Origin: Garcia nutans
Taxonomy: Eukaryota; Streptophyta; Magnoliopsida; Malpighiales; Euphorbiaceae
Direction: 5' to 3'
Assembly (NCBI GenBank): GCA_947685225.1
Contig: CANTUV010000012.1
Span: 2,356,001-2,420,000, forward strand
Length of the DNA stretch: 64,000 nucleotides
The notes beneath the pieces are model-generated. The model was not told the DNA's origin. It worked only from the letters and a program-made list of their open reading frames with translations, and did not search any database. Made by a program: the position numbers and the translations under genes. This document shows, in pieces, positions 1-11,378 of the stretch; the stretch's first letter is position 1, and each line of letters starts with the position of its first letter.

Positions 1-3000
1 TTTTCAAGCTGAAACTGCTTTATCTGTAATATATACCGAATCTAATGATATCTCACATTAATATGTTTTGATCATGAGTGAAAGATAGAATTTTTACTGA
101 GATGAATGACGCTCTGACTATCACAGTACAACACATGTTTCTCTTACTCAAAGCTCAACTCTTATAAAAATTTCTTCATCCACAGTTGCTTTTTGCTTGC
201 TTCAATAATTGCAATGTATTAAGCCTCTATGGTTGATAAGACAATATATTTTTGTAACTTTGATTGCTAGGACACTGTTCCCCCTGCAAAAGTAATCAAA
301 TATCCAGAAGTGGATTTTTTGGAATCAATATCACCTGCCATATATGCATCTATGTATCCATCCAACACAGGTTTCTCATCACCAAAGCATAAACAAAATT
401 CTAGAGGTGCCTCTAAAATACCTAAGTATCAATTTCACCGCTAGTCAATGTTCCTTTCCAGGATTAGAAAGAAATCTGCTTACAACTCCAACAACATCAA
501 TAACATTTGGTCTCCTGCAAACCATAACATACATCAAGCTACCAACTGCAGAAGTATAAGGCATTTTCTTAATTTCTTTTCTATTTTTCTCACTTGAAGG
601 ACATTGTTTGGAATTCAACTTGAAATGATCTATAAGAGGAGAGCAAACTAATTTTGCCTTGCTCATGTTGAACCTATTGAGAACTTTCTCAATATATTTT
701 TCTTGAGATAGACACGGTTTTATTCTCTTTCTATTCCGAGTAATCTTTATCCCAAGAATTTATTTTGTGGATCCTAAATCCTTCATTACAAAGGACTTGC
801 TAAGCTCTTTCTTTAAAGAACTTATCTTCTCAATATCCTTGCTAACTATCAACATATCATCCACATAAACCAATGGGATGATAAAGTCATCATCATGAAA
901 CTTTTTTATAAATACGCAGTGATCAATGGTTATTTTTCCATATCCATGATCCATTATGAAGAACTCAAATTTCTTATATCACTACCTTGGAGCTTGCTTA
1001 AGTCTATACAAGCTTTTCTTCAACCTACAAACAAGATTTTTCTTGCCTTTAGCTTTACAACCATCTAGTAGCTCCATATAAATTTTCTTCTCTATGTCAT
1101 CATGGAGGAAAGTTGTCTTTATATTAAGTTGTTCTATCTTCAAATTCAAGCTGGCAACTAAACTGAGAATAACTATGATGGAAGACATTTTGACCACATG
1201 TGAGAAAATTTTTTCAAAGTCAATTCCTTTCTTCTGCCAAAAACTTTTCACAACCTACCTAACCTTGTATTTTAGCTGTGAAGAGTTATTTTCAGTCTTT
1301 ACTCTGAAAACTCATTTATTTTTCAATGCTCTCTTTCATTTAGGAAGCTTTATCAGCTCATAAGTATGGTTCTCATGCAAGGAATTCATCTCAGCTTGCA
1401 TAGCATTCAACCACTCATTTTTATTATCGCATGTCATCACCTCTTCATAACTTTTTGGCTCTCCTCCATCAATGAGTATCACATACTCATAAGGAGAGTA
1501 TTTCTGAGAGGACACTCTATTTCTGGTGGATCTTTTTAATTGGACTTCAACTGATGGTGCAAGAGGAGGCTGATCATCTTGCTCATTAAAGTCTCATTAG
1601 TTTCATCAACATCAAGAATAGGCTCACCATCATTATTAACATCTTGTTCGTTTGCATCACTTTGCTCAAAACTAGATGACTCTGTTGTGAGATCTGAAAC
1701 ATTTTCTTTAATTAGGTTGGATCTCTCATCTTTTGGAATGTGAACAAATAATCTGCATCTAAAAACTCATAAATGATCATATGAAACATCTTTCCCCCTC
1801 CATACTCTTTTCTGAAATGTCTTCATTGAGAGGAACTGAGGGAGAAAGGTGAATTAAGTCCACTGTAGTTCTCATTGCTTCACCCCCAAAAAACTTAAGG
1901 AGTTTAGCATGAAAGAGCATATACTGGATCCTCTCTATAATGATTATGTTAATTCTCTCAAAAACTCCATTTTGCTGAGGTATTTTTGAAATTGTCTTCT
2001 CCAAGCAAATGCCTTGGTCCTTGCAATACATCTCAAATGGACCCTTATATTCTCCACCATTATCTGCACAAACACACTTTAATTATCTTCTCGTTTCTCT
2101 TCCAACACTGGCATGGAAATTTTTAAACATATCTAGCACTTGATTTTTAGATTTTAAAGTAAAAGCCCACACTTTTTTAAAGTAATCATCAATAAATGTC
2201 ATAAAATATAAAGCACCACCAAGAGATGTATCACTCATAAAATAAACATCAGTGTAAACTAGATTAAGAATATTTCATCTTCTAGAAGAATAAGATCTCT
2301 AGAAAGTAACTTTATATTATTTTCTAATTAAACAATCAGTGCATGATTCTAAATGTAGACATGTTAAGGGTAAAAATTTCTTCCTAGTAAGAATACTGAT
2401 TTCTTTCTCACTTAGGTGACCAAGCATTTTATGCCATAAATCTAGTGAATTATCTATTACTGTATTCACCACTCCTTTACATATTTTAGCTTGCACAAAG
2501 TATAAAGTGTCTTGTCTATTTCCTTTAGCTAACACAAGATTCCCTTTAATAATTTTATAATTTTTTGTACCAAAAGAACTTATGCAACTATCATCGGCAA
2601 GAGTGCCAGGGGAAATAAGATTAAGCAGCATCTCAGGAACATGTCTGACATTATTAAGCCATAACTTGCACTCTATATTGATACTTAAGCACACCTTATT
2701 CATGCTAACAAACTTGGCTGAAACTTCATTTCCCATTCTATCATTGCCAAAATCACTACTAGTATATGATGTGAAAAATTCACGTTTAGTAGATACATGA
2801 TATGAAGCTCCATAATCAACAATCCAAGAGATTTCATAGCCATTAAGATGTAGACAATTATCTCTAGTAGAAATGACAACATCACCATCAAGTACAATTA
2901 AAGTTATATATTCTTTTTTCTTTATTTTTCTCTTTTGTCTGCTCATTTTTTTAATTTTCTACAAAATCTTTTCACATATCTTGGCTTGCTACAGTGGTAG

Positions 3001-3170
3001 CAAGTAATACCTGTTCTTGACTTGGATTTGCCTCTTCACTTATCACGATTGTCTGAATGCTTATCTATATTTTAAGATTGTCTAGTTTTACTTCTGCCAC
3101 GTATTTCGGTAACTAATGCTTCAGAGTGGGTAGAAGAGCCTTGATATATTCTCTTGATTTTTTTTATTTG
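1..3170 (-). mobile_element. Decayed Ty1/copia retrotransposon pol (5' part of window)
   Basis: Reading the minus strand from about 3160 downward gives copia domains in the usual order, broken by several stops and frameshifts. There is a degenerate CCHC knuckle near 2960-3010 (C-YH-C start, but the His is not kept). The protease follows at 2946-2600 with a DYGAS site in place of DSGAS. The GAG-pre-integrase block at about 2450-2317 contains LWHKMLGH. Integrase at about 2290-1777 shows TDVYF, ADNGGEY and NGVFER. Reverse transcriptase at about 1360-760 has the catalytic YVDD at about 865-876. RNase H runs to the window edge with a DAYMAGDIDSKKSTSGY-type motif near 310-360. No LTR belonging to it was recognised, and the element continues past base 1. 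It cannot make a full polyprotein. Confidence 0.9.
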
Positions 3171-3192
3171 ACAAACTTTCACAAACTGCATT

Positions 3193-5489
3193 TGTAACAT
3201 CTTTACATCCCATATATATATAATACATATACTCCATATATGTATAATATGTATATATAATACAAAAATATCACTATTATCAACCATTTTAAAATCTCCA
3301 TGTATATAAAAAAATATTTTAAATCTTATAATACACTTTAATAAACAAATAAAAATATTCTTAGTAAATTAAAAATAAAAAATACATATTTTAATGTAAA
3401 ATTTTTGAAAAAAAATTGCTAGAGTTTTAATTGTAATATCAACATTTCCAAAATAGTAAAATTCACAACCTGCACAAAAATTAAATACTTCCAAATTAAA
3501 GTTTTCAACCATTCTCCATAAAACTACTTCATCAATGTACTATTAATTTTTATAACTCAAAACAATATTTATCATGATTAAATATATATATACATATACA
3601 CCACCATTCCACATCCTTCGAAAACATACATATTTCAAAATGCATAAAACTCTAAATATACATGTATACAGATGGCACTATTGGTTTTGAGGCACCACAG
3701 AACTCCAAATCTCACCCACAATCCAAATCCCTTTGATAAGCATATATTTCATCTGTACGATTCAAACAATCACGCTAAGCTCGAAAGTTTAGTAGTACAT
3801 ACTAAAACCATACGACAATTTAAATAACACACATGCATACTTTTCAACTCATATTTTATCATCATATTATCAATATATACACTATTATTTTTGCATTTCA
3901 TTTACCTTATAATTTATATACACACAATTATTCATGAAGAAACTACTCACCATTCGTTCTCTAATTCTTCAAGCATATATATATATATATGTATAAGTCA
4001 CACGACATCATCATCATAAAATTCATATACAAATATATCACAACCATTCACATATATATTCATCAACTCAATATTTTATGTCATACTACCAGCACAACAC
4101 ATTGTTCAACTAAACTCATTAAATTCATCTCATCATAACATATTTCCATAATCTAATTTTCATTATCAAGACTTGGCTCTGCTCAAGTATTTTAACAACT
4201 CATTTTTCATCATTTAACATATTTCTCATCTTATATTCCTTTGTAGAAATTTTTATATGTATCATGATCATATCATTCCATGATCCTCATCACGTATCTC
4301 ATAAATCATCACATTTACATATTAATTTTACGTCTCAACACATCATAATCTAACATATTATCATCAAATCACAACATGCATTGTGCCCAAATGACCCTAT
4401 ATAATATTTAAGCTCTAGAAATATTACTTTAGACCAATATTTAACATCCAGTGTCTAGCCCGAATGTAAATAATATTGACATTCAGCGTCTGGCTCGAAG
4501 GCAAATAAAAGTGATATCCAGCCGAAGACAATAATAATAACGCCCAGTGTCTGATCCGAAGGTAAATAACCAATATACCGTATAACACCAAACACAATAC
4601 TCTGAAAATTAATATTACATAAGGTTTCATACATAACACAAATAATTTCACATTTTTCTCATACTTTGGCAATTATGCCAATTTTTATTCTTTTTGTACT
4701 TTTCCAACTTTTCTCAATATTTTCACACATTTTCACAAACACATCAATAAATGCTTTTAGCCATCTTAAAATAGCTTGCTCAATCACACATTTTGTATTT
4801 CATAATATAAACATATATCTATGCTCTTTTCATGTGTATTCACACATCAAAATATCATACTCATCACTTTTATATATAATGTAACATGCCAATCAAATGT
4901 ATATAAACATAATTCAATCAAAGTATGTATTAACCTTATTTGCTTTCCAAATTCCCTCCAAAACTCTTTCCAAGTAAAGATTCTAAATTTCACCAATTTG
5001 ATCTACACACATATAGATCCAACAATAATTAGCATTACTCATTTAAACTGATTTTCATTCTCAATGTACATTAAACTATCATTATCTAAATAATTTTTTT
5101 TTATCAAAATTCCATTAAAATCCTAAATTCTTCGTTCACTACTTTATTTAAGCTTTATTCTATCAACCTCATTTTCAATATTTAACCATAAAAATATTAC
5201 TTATACACCAAAATAACAATAAAACAACACATTTTCATAATTATCAATATCTCTCCCAAAACTCTAATTTTCACATAATAGGTCCATAGCCATAACTTCA
5301 TCCAAACTTACCTTTAACCATAGAATCCTTACATACATAGTGAAATAACATTAATTTCATTCATTCCAATAATTTTTTTCATCCACATAGAAAACCCTAT
5401 TTGCGCATAATCATATCAAAACCATAACTCCAACTTTATTCTTTTCAAACAATCAATCATCAATTCATTATATACTCATCCTTTAAGCA
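3193..5489 (-). mobile_element. Ty3/gypsy-type LTR fragment, minus orientation
   Basis: Non-coding AT-rich sequence. Its + strand begins with TGTAACATC at 3193, so on the minus strand the piece ends in GATGTTACA, as an LTR end would. At 4430-4560 there are degenerate short repeats (CGTCTGGCTCGAAGGC type). Read on the minus strand they match the CTTCGGGTGA...CTGATGTCA repeats of the plus-orientation LTR near 52140-52280. The minus-strand text of 5170-5410 also resembles the plus-strand body at about 6360-6470. The 5' part expected for the family (CT-rich block with the CCAAAACTCC-like motif) is missing, so this is a truncated LTR. The relationship is judged by eye; no internal gag-pol is attached. 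Confidence 0.55.
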
Positions 5490-6690
5490 TGTAACATTTT
5501 TAATTTTTAAAAATAAAATAAAATAAATTAAAATTAAATTGGATAAGTTAAATAAATTATTTAAATGGAAAATGAAAGGTTTAGAAGTGAGAATATGGAA
5601 TGTATATGTGAAATATACATAAAATATATATAAAGTATATAAAAGTCAACCAAAAATTAACTCTTTTAAAAGAAAAGTCAAAATCAAGTAGTAATTTTGT
5701 AAATATACTTTGAAAATTAAAATAATTAAAATAATTTAAAAATAAATTATTTTTGGTTACAAGAGGTAATTTATATTTTTTTAAATAAATAAATAAATAA
5801 AATAATAATAAAATAGTTAGTAAAAGATGATAGAGAAATTTAAATATTTATTAAATCTTAAAATAAAATATTTTTTTAGTGAAAGATGATAATTTGCATT
5901 TTAAAAATAATTAATTAATTAATTAAAATAATAAAATATTATATATGATTAATGTTTAAGTGGAAAGAGAGAAATTAATTTTGGTCTTCATCTTCTTCTT
6001 CTTTCTCAAAGGGCCAAAACTCCATGGGAGTTCAAGACAAGCTTTTTGCTTCTTCCAAGCTTCCAAAATTAAAAGGAATTCAAGGTTTTAATTGAAGTTT
6101 TGGTAGATTTCCAATAAGTTAGTAAGTTTCCTTTCTTAATTTTTAATTTTTCATGAAAACTATGAATATGTTTAATTTGAGATTTTGATATAGTATGATT
6201 TAATTGCCTAATTGAGTATGAATGAAATTATTTTGAGTAGTTATCAATGATTTTAAAGTTGGATTGAAGAAATGGTCAAGTTTGAGTGAAGTTAGGTGAA
6301 GAGAGAGAATTTAGGGTTATGGAACTTTTGAATTTTTGAATTCATATGATTTAATTGTGTAATTTGATTCTAAATGTGTTATTTTGATGCATAAACAAAT
6401 ATTTTAAAGTTAAATGATGGATTTGGCTAAGTTTGATTAGAATTTGGGAATGAAAGTGTTGAATTTAGGGTTTTGGAAAGAGAATTTTCAAAGATTGGTT
6501 AATTGATTGGTTTTAATGCTTAAATCATGTTCTTTAAATGGTAGAAGTGATGGAAATAAGATTGGAATGATAATTGGATTGAGTTGGAATGAAGAACCTT
6601 TAATAGTGAAGGTTATGTTATTTTAGGATTTTGAATATAAGCATGTGTTTAACTAATATAATTAATTTAAACATATTAAAATATGTTTAT
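5490..6690 (+). mobile_element. Ty3/gypsy-type LTR fragment, plus orientation
   Basis: Starts with TGTAACAT at 5490, followed by AAAATAAAATAAA, the same opening as the solo LTR at 47718. At 5980-6040 it has a CTTCATCTTCTTCTT tract followed by CCAAAACTCCATGGGAG; the solo LTR carries the matching block at 48085-48130. The following body also aligns loosely with 48160-48900. The 3' LTR end is not found, so the right limit is approximate. The piece abuts the minus-orientation fragment at 3193-5489, giving an inverted pair. Confidence 0.6.
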
Positions 6691-7540
6691 AATGATATTA
6701 ATAAACTTAAACAATTATATATTTATAAATACTTACCATATCACTTTTTAGCCTCTTGTTTCAGATCTCGTTTATATTTGTTTACAAATAATTTATGTAA
6801 AATAAAATATTAGACTCACTAAATTTTATTAATCAGTTAGATAAAATATTTTATCCACGAGGTGTATAAAAAATATTTTACTAAAAAAGTAAATTGAGAG
6901 ATTTACGTATCAAAAGACAATCATATCATTAATTTAAGATATAATAAAAATAGAAAGAGGTATTAGAAAGATAGTTTAAGTATTACTTAAATTTTGTTCT
7001 GTAAAGTTAAATTCAATATTTTATTACATCTTTCAAATATAATAATATAATATTTATCAATAAAATATAATCTATGGAGTATATTTTTATAAAATATATT
7101 CCCGTAATTAATTTTTTTTTAGTAATTTATCGAGCTCATTATAATACTTTTACTTGTACTCGGGCTATCCGGCTATAATAATTAATGGACTACTTATTTT
7201 TAATATTAATTTGAGGAGAGGAGAGGAGAGAAAAGGGAAGGGGAGGAGAATCCATCTTAAATTTATTACTTAAAAAAATATAGACTTAATATATTTATAC
7301 TTTCTATATTTATCTATTTTATTATTTATCAGATTTTTATCATTTTGCACCTTATTTTTAATATGTACTTATAAATTTCATACACCGACAATATAGAAAC
7401 GTCAGTGCCATGTAATATTAAAAAATAAACGCAGATGATTAGTAATTTCTAAAGTACAAATTTCTTTCCCAAATTCTATTTCCCCTAATTTTCCTCAAAA
7501 CTCAATTTTCCCCATTTTTTTTTTTGGCCTAACATTCAAA
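6690..7540. other. AT-rich intergenic sequence, nothing recognised
   Basis: Low-complexity AT-rich DNA with one purine-rich GGAGAGGAGAGG stretch near 7213-7250. No gene, RNA or transposon end could be supported. Confidence 0.6.
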
Positions 7541-7689
7541 TTGATAGCAATTTCTTCCCAATTTCTCATTTTGAAAATAGTAATACTCCATTATAGCAAA
7601 TCAAGTGCTCTCTTGGATGTATTTCAGCTTCTTAACTCCGTAGAAACTAGCAAGATTTCTAGCAAGCTGGTCCTCTATGTTCCTTTCTT

Positions 7690-7835
7690 GCACCAAATGC
7701 TATTTGCTGGACTTCTATTGTTTATGCATTTACAAAGAATGATATGTATGATAAAGCTTTGGGATTCTTTTGCTTAATGCAAAGGAAATTTGGATTTGCA
7801 CAAGATGAGTTCACATTAGGGACTATGTTTACACC
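7690..7835 (+). pseudogene. Relic of a pentatricopeptide-repeat (PPR) gene
   Basis: A single open stretch encodes PNAICWTSIVYAFTKNDMYD followed by KALGFFCLMQRKFGF and then AQDEFTLGTMF. This is the consensus of one plant PLS-type PPR motif (compare W-T-S-I/M-I-x-G-x-x-x-N-G-x-x-x-x-A-L-x-x-F-x-x-M). Only about one to one and a half repeats remain. Upstream sequence from 7600 (ALLDVFQLLNSVE) may be a further degraded part in another frame. There is no start codon and no other repeat, so this is a fragment, not a gene. Confidence 0.55.
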
Positions 7836-8033
7836 AGATTTAGTAGAAATTTGATTGTGAAAATTCGGATTAAATCTGAGTTCAAAGAAATAGAGATTTT
7901 AATTCAAATTAGGGATTTCTATTTTGATATGAACAAGAGGCCGGCAGGCAATTAAAGCTAGGAAAGTCAAAAGTCAACTAATTACCATCTTCTTCAAATA
8001 CCCATTTTCTCAAGCTTATTAAGAAACTGAGAA

Positions 8034-8489
8034 TTGAATTCGAAAAACTTAATTTTTGTCAATGGGAACACAGAAGAAATCATCAAATTTTGTGCCAAAA
8101 AATTGCCAAGTCCAAGAGTATCACTTGTTCCTAAAGAAATTCGTAGAAGAGCAAGTAATTTAAGCTTTGATGCAAGAGAACCCACTTCTCCTAAACTTTC
8201 ATGTATAGGCCAATTCAAGAAGAACAAGAGCAAGAACAAGAAGAAGAAGAAGCAGAAGAAGAAGAAGTTTTTATTGGCGTGTTCTTGCAATGGAGCAATG
8301 ATTAGAAGGATTTTCAAGGGAAAGAAACGAATTGGGGAAGTAAATTCTAATAATAATATTGTATTGGATGATAAGAAAGAGTTTAATAATTTGAAGGATT
8401 TGAAACAGTTTGCAAGTAATCGACGAAAGGGGCTGCAGAATTTTGATTTGAATAATGATTGTGTTGTTGTTGCTGCAAATATGGTGTGA
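8034..8489 (+). pseudogene. 5'-incomplete syringolide-induced protein 14-1-1 / At1g76070-like coding region
   Basis: The frame encodes about 151 residues. Recognisable blocks are LVPKEIRRRAS, then REPTSPKLSCIGQFKK, a lysine-rich run, IRRIFKGKK, and near the end LKQFASNRRKGLQNFD. This matches the small plant family of syringolide-induced protein 14-1-1, whose members share EPTSPKVSCIGQIK and a C-terminal FASGR...FDW block. The molecular function of the family is unknown to me; members are reported as elicitor- or stress-induced. The frame has a TGA at 8028-8030 and no ATG before residue 90 or so, and the KNKI-x-K-FLPK N-terminus expected for the family is not visible. Either a first exon was missed or the 5' end is lost; I lean to a pseudogene or gene fragment. 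A perfect tandem repeat lies just after the stop. Confidence 0.55.
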
Positions 8490-8581
8490 AAGTGATTGTC
8501 CAAAAGATGATGATGAGAAGAGTAGCGGAGATAAAGAAAATTGATGGAATGAAGTGTTTGCTTTAGAAACAAGAAAATAAG

Positions 8582-8651
8582 TTAATTTTGTTGAAGAAAA
8601 CTCTTCTTCAATTGTATTAATTTTGTTGAAGAAAACTCTTCTTCAATTGTA
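8582..8651. repeat. Perfect 35-bp tandem duplication, each copy a small hairpin
   Basis: 8582-8616 and 8617-8651 are identical. Each contains TTGAAGAA-AACTC-TTCTTCAA, an 8-bp stem with a 5-nt loop. It lies about 95 bp after the stop of the syringolide-like frame. Confidence 0.9.
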
Positions 8652-8659
8652 AAAATTAA

Positions 8660-9955
8660 GTGATTTTGATTTTGATTTTGATTTCCTTTTTCCTTTTTAT
8701 GTTTTTTTATCCATAGAGACACTTGGGATTCATACTTAAAATATATACGAAAGTAACACATTCTCATGTTACCAAACTACACTTTGATTGTTCATAATGT
8801 TGATTTTCTTGAATTTAATTATGTATTGAACGTAATATTCAGTTTAGTGTATAGATTTTATGTGAAAAATAATTTGAATAAAAATAAATATTTATTTATA
8901 TTTAGATAAATAAATATCTATTATAATAACTAATAAATTAATTTAATAAATTAATTAAAAATAAATAATAAATTAATTTAAAAAATTTAAATGGAATTCG
9001 TGGCATAGTATTATATCATAGACAATCATTTTAATATTATATATAAATATAAATATGGATTTATAAATTTCATACTACTCTCTATCAAAGTTTCTAATAA
9101 TATTTTTCAAAAAAAAAAACCAAGTTTATAACAATAATTTAACTAGTGTTATTGTGAAAAGGGATACTTCTAATTATATTTCATATTAACTTTTTTGTTT
9201 TTCTTTAAATAATTAATAAGATTGAAATCTTGATACATACTTTTAAAATAATTTTATTTTATCATTTGATCATTGTACTATATACGTAGTAACTTTTTTT
9301 TTTTTGAAGTATATAGGTAGCAACTTATTTGATCTTAATGCAACAACACAATAATAACATAGGTGCTTGAATGTCCAATAAAATGTTTTAAATGATAAAT
9401 TTACCAACAATAAAAATGGAAAAAAGATAAAGATAAACATATAATAATAATAAGATAATAGAAAAAAAAAACAACTATATTGGATAATTCTCTTTTTTAC
9501 TATAGTTTAATGAATATTAAAATTTTATCTTTTTTATAATATATATTTACTAATCGAACTCTCAATAATATGATAAGACTAAATTATTAAAATGATAATT
9601 CACTTATTTATTAGAATGAAAATTCAATAATTATGTTCAAATCCATAACATTAAGCAAAATATAAATCATATGGTGAATGGTTTGTATACTATCATGAGC
9701 TAATTTTAATCTATTTGGATAATTAGTCATTTGAAATTTAATCTATTTATATTTTTATATTTATTTTTTATAATTATTTATTAAGAATTTAAATTTAAAA
9801 TTATTATAATTTTAAATAATAAATTATTCAAATGTACTATCCAAATAACGGAATTTTTAGGGAATCAAATAAACAAATTTACTTTTTAAATTTTTTTTTT
9901 GTGACAATATCTTGATTTCAAATTTCAAATTTGCATTAACAAAAATATGCTATTA
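8660..9955. other. AT-rich intergenic sequence
   Basis: Only AT-rich low-complexity DNA with poly-A and poly-T runs was seen; no supported gene. Confidence 0.6.
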
Positions 9956-9959
9956 CTTG

Positions 9960-10027
9960 GAAAATATACTCTATGTTGTTGTCATGTGCACATTGGATAT
10001 TCATATAACAACATAGAGTATATTTTC
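9960..10027. repeat. 21-bp perfect inverted repeat (hairpin)
   Basis: Left arm 9960-9980 and right arm 10007-10027 are exact reverse complements (arm GAAAATATACTCTATGTTGT plus one T), around a 26-nt loop. The arm length and AT-rich setting fit a MITE remnant or an isolated hairpin; no target duplication was identified. Confidence 0.85.
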
Positions 10028-10089
10028 ACAAAAAAATCCCTTCCTATCTGCGTTAACCATTGGCACCTCTAATTTATTTTTGGTAAAAT

Positions 10090-10365
10090 TATTCTCCATC
10101 CGTTTCAGGATAATAGTTTTTTTTAGAAAACAAGAAAATAATTTTATTTTATTTTAAAAAATAATTATATTAATTTATTTAATGTTTATATATATATATA
10201 TTTAATTAAATATGTTAATTAGACACTTTATTATCTAATAAATATAAAAAATATTAATTATAGAATGAATATTCATATAACAATATCATTAAAAATAAAA
10301 ATCGAACTATTATTTTAGAACACTAAATAAAAAAATAAATTATTATTTTAGGACGAAAAAGAGTA
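10090..10365. mobile_element. Stowaway-like (Tc1/mariner) MITE
   Basis: The left end reads TTCTCCATCCGTTTCAGGAT and the right end, reverse-complemented, reads TACTCTTTTTCGTCCTAAAA. Both resemble the plant Stowaway-type terminus CTCCCTCCGTCCCATAAT. The interior is AT-rich and non-coding, and the length of about 276 bp is typical. Ends are diverged, so exact borders are uncertain by a few bases. Confidence 0.6.
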
Positions 10366-10369
10366 TTGC

Positions 10370-11378
10370 ATACCACATTTTAATTTTTTTAAAAATATTC
10401 CACAATTCTTATATAAATTATAAGTATACATATCATATAAGTTAAAAAGATAATATTTAAAAGGGCAGCCCGGTGCATGAATACTCCCATAATAAGCAGA
10501 GTTTGGAGAAAGATTGGATCCATTGGATCTTTGTACCCGGTTTTTTCTTGCAATTAATTGCAAGAGACCATTTTCATGATCTCAGATCATACGGTGACAA
10601 TATTTACGGTTGCGTTAATGCTTTCATTATAAAAAAGATAATATTTTAAAAAAAGAAATATATATATATATATATTTTAAGAATTTTACTTTTTGATATT
10701 TTTAAAAAATCCCTCCATTTTTTTTAAATTTTATACAAATAAAAAAAAAATGAAAAGGACTATAGATCCCCACAGTAAATAAGTGGTCCATAAGTTAACT
10801 GAAAACCTTTCTCTCTGTAACTGAAGATTCCTCAGAAGAGTAACAATGACTCTTCATTTTCATGGATGTGAAGAGTTGTCTCTCCCATCAAAGCAAGCAA
10901 AACCCAATTTTCAGCAACCATCACTTTATCAAAATAACCCACCATTGGCCGCTCTGGCGCTCTCTTCCTTACCTGCTGTGTTGTGTCTGTCTATCTATCC
11001 TTCAACCACCTCCTAACCATGGCAATCATGTTTTTTTGACCTTATCTAAAATATCTTCTTCTTAGTATTTTAAAACCCACTTTGCTGTGATTTTGATTTT
11101 ATCTAAATTATTCACTAACTTAATACTTCAATTTCTCCACCCCGCCTCTCTTAACGAGGCCTAAATTCACTATTACAAGCGAACACAAACTCTCTGTTTA
11201 CAGAAAACCATTCTTTGATCTTTCTTTGTCTTCATTCAGTCTTCCCCAACTCAAACTCATTTCAAATTCCTTTATTCGTCTCTTTCTCTTCTCTTTTATT
11301 CATTACCCACAAAACCCATCTTTTTATTTTTCATCAATTTTCATTTATCACAGTTTCTTTACTTTCAGAGTTGCTTCC
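10370..11378 (+). promoter_or_regulatory. Upstream region and leader of PLD delta
   Basis: Unassigned sequence up to the phospholipase start. The last 250 bp are pyrimidine-rich (runs of TTTCTCTTCTC), as plant 5' leaders often are. The reading frame stays open upstream to 11226 but only from a TTG, with no in-frame ATG, so the leader is taken as untranslated. No TATA box could be chosen with confidence. Confidence 0.4.

Noticed and set aside
7541..7777. Open frame of 78 codons around the PPR relic
   Set aside because: The PPR-like residues are read in another frame; this frame is a shadow.
10862..11065. Open frame of 67 codons upstream of PLD delta
   Set aside because: Begins with a real ATG but shows no domain or family likeness and lies in the presumed promoter/leader.
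11226..11378. In-frame N-terminal extension of PLD delta (51 codons)
   Set aside because: It begins at a TTG, has no ATG, and is pyrimidine-rich leader sequence; the family start MAE is at 11379.
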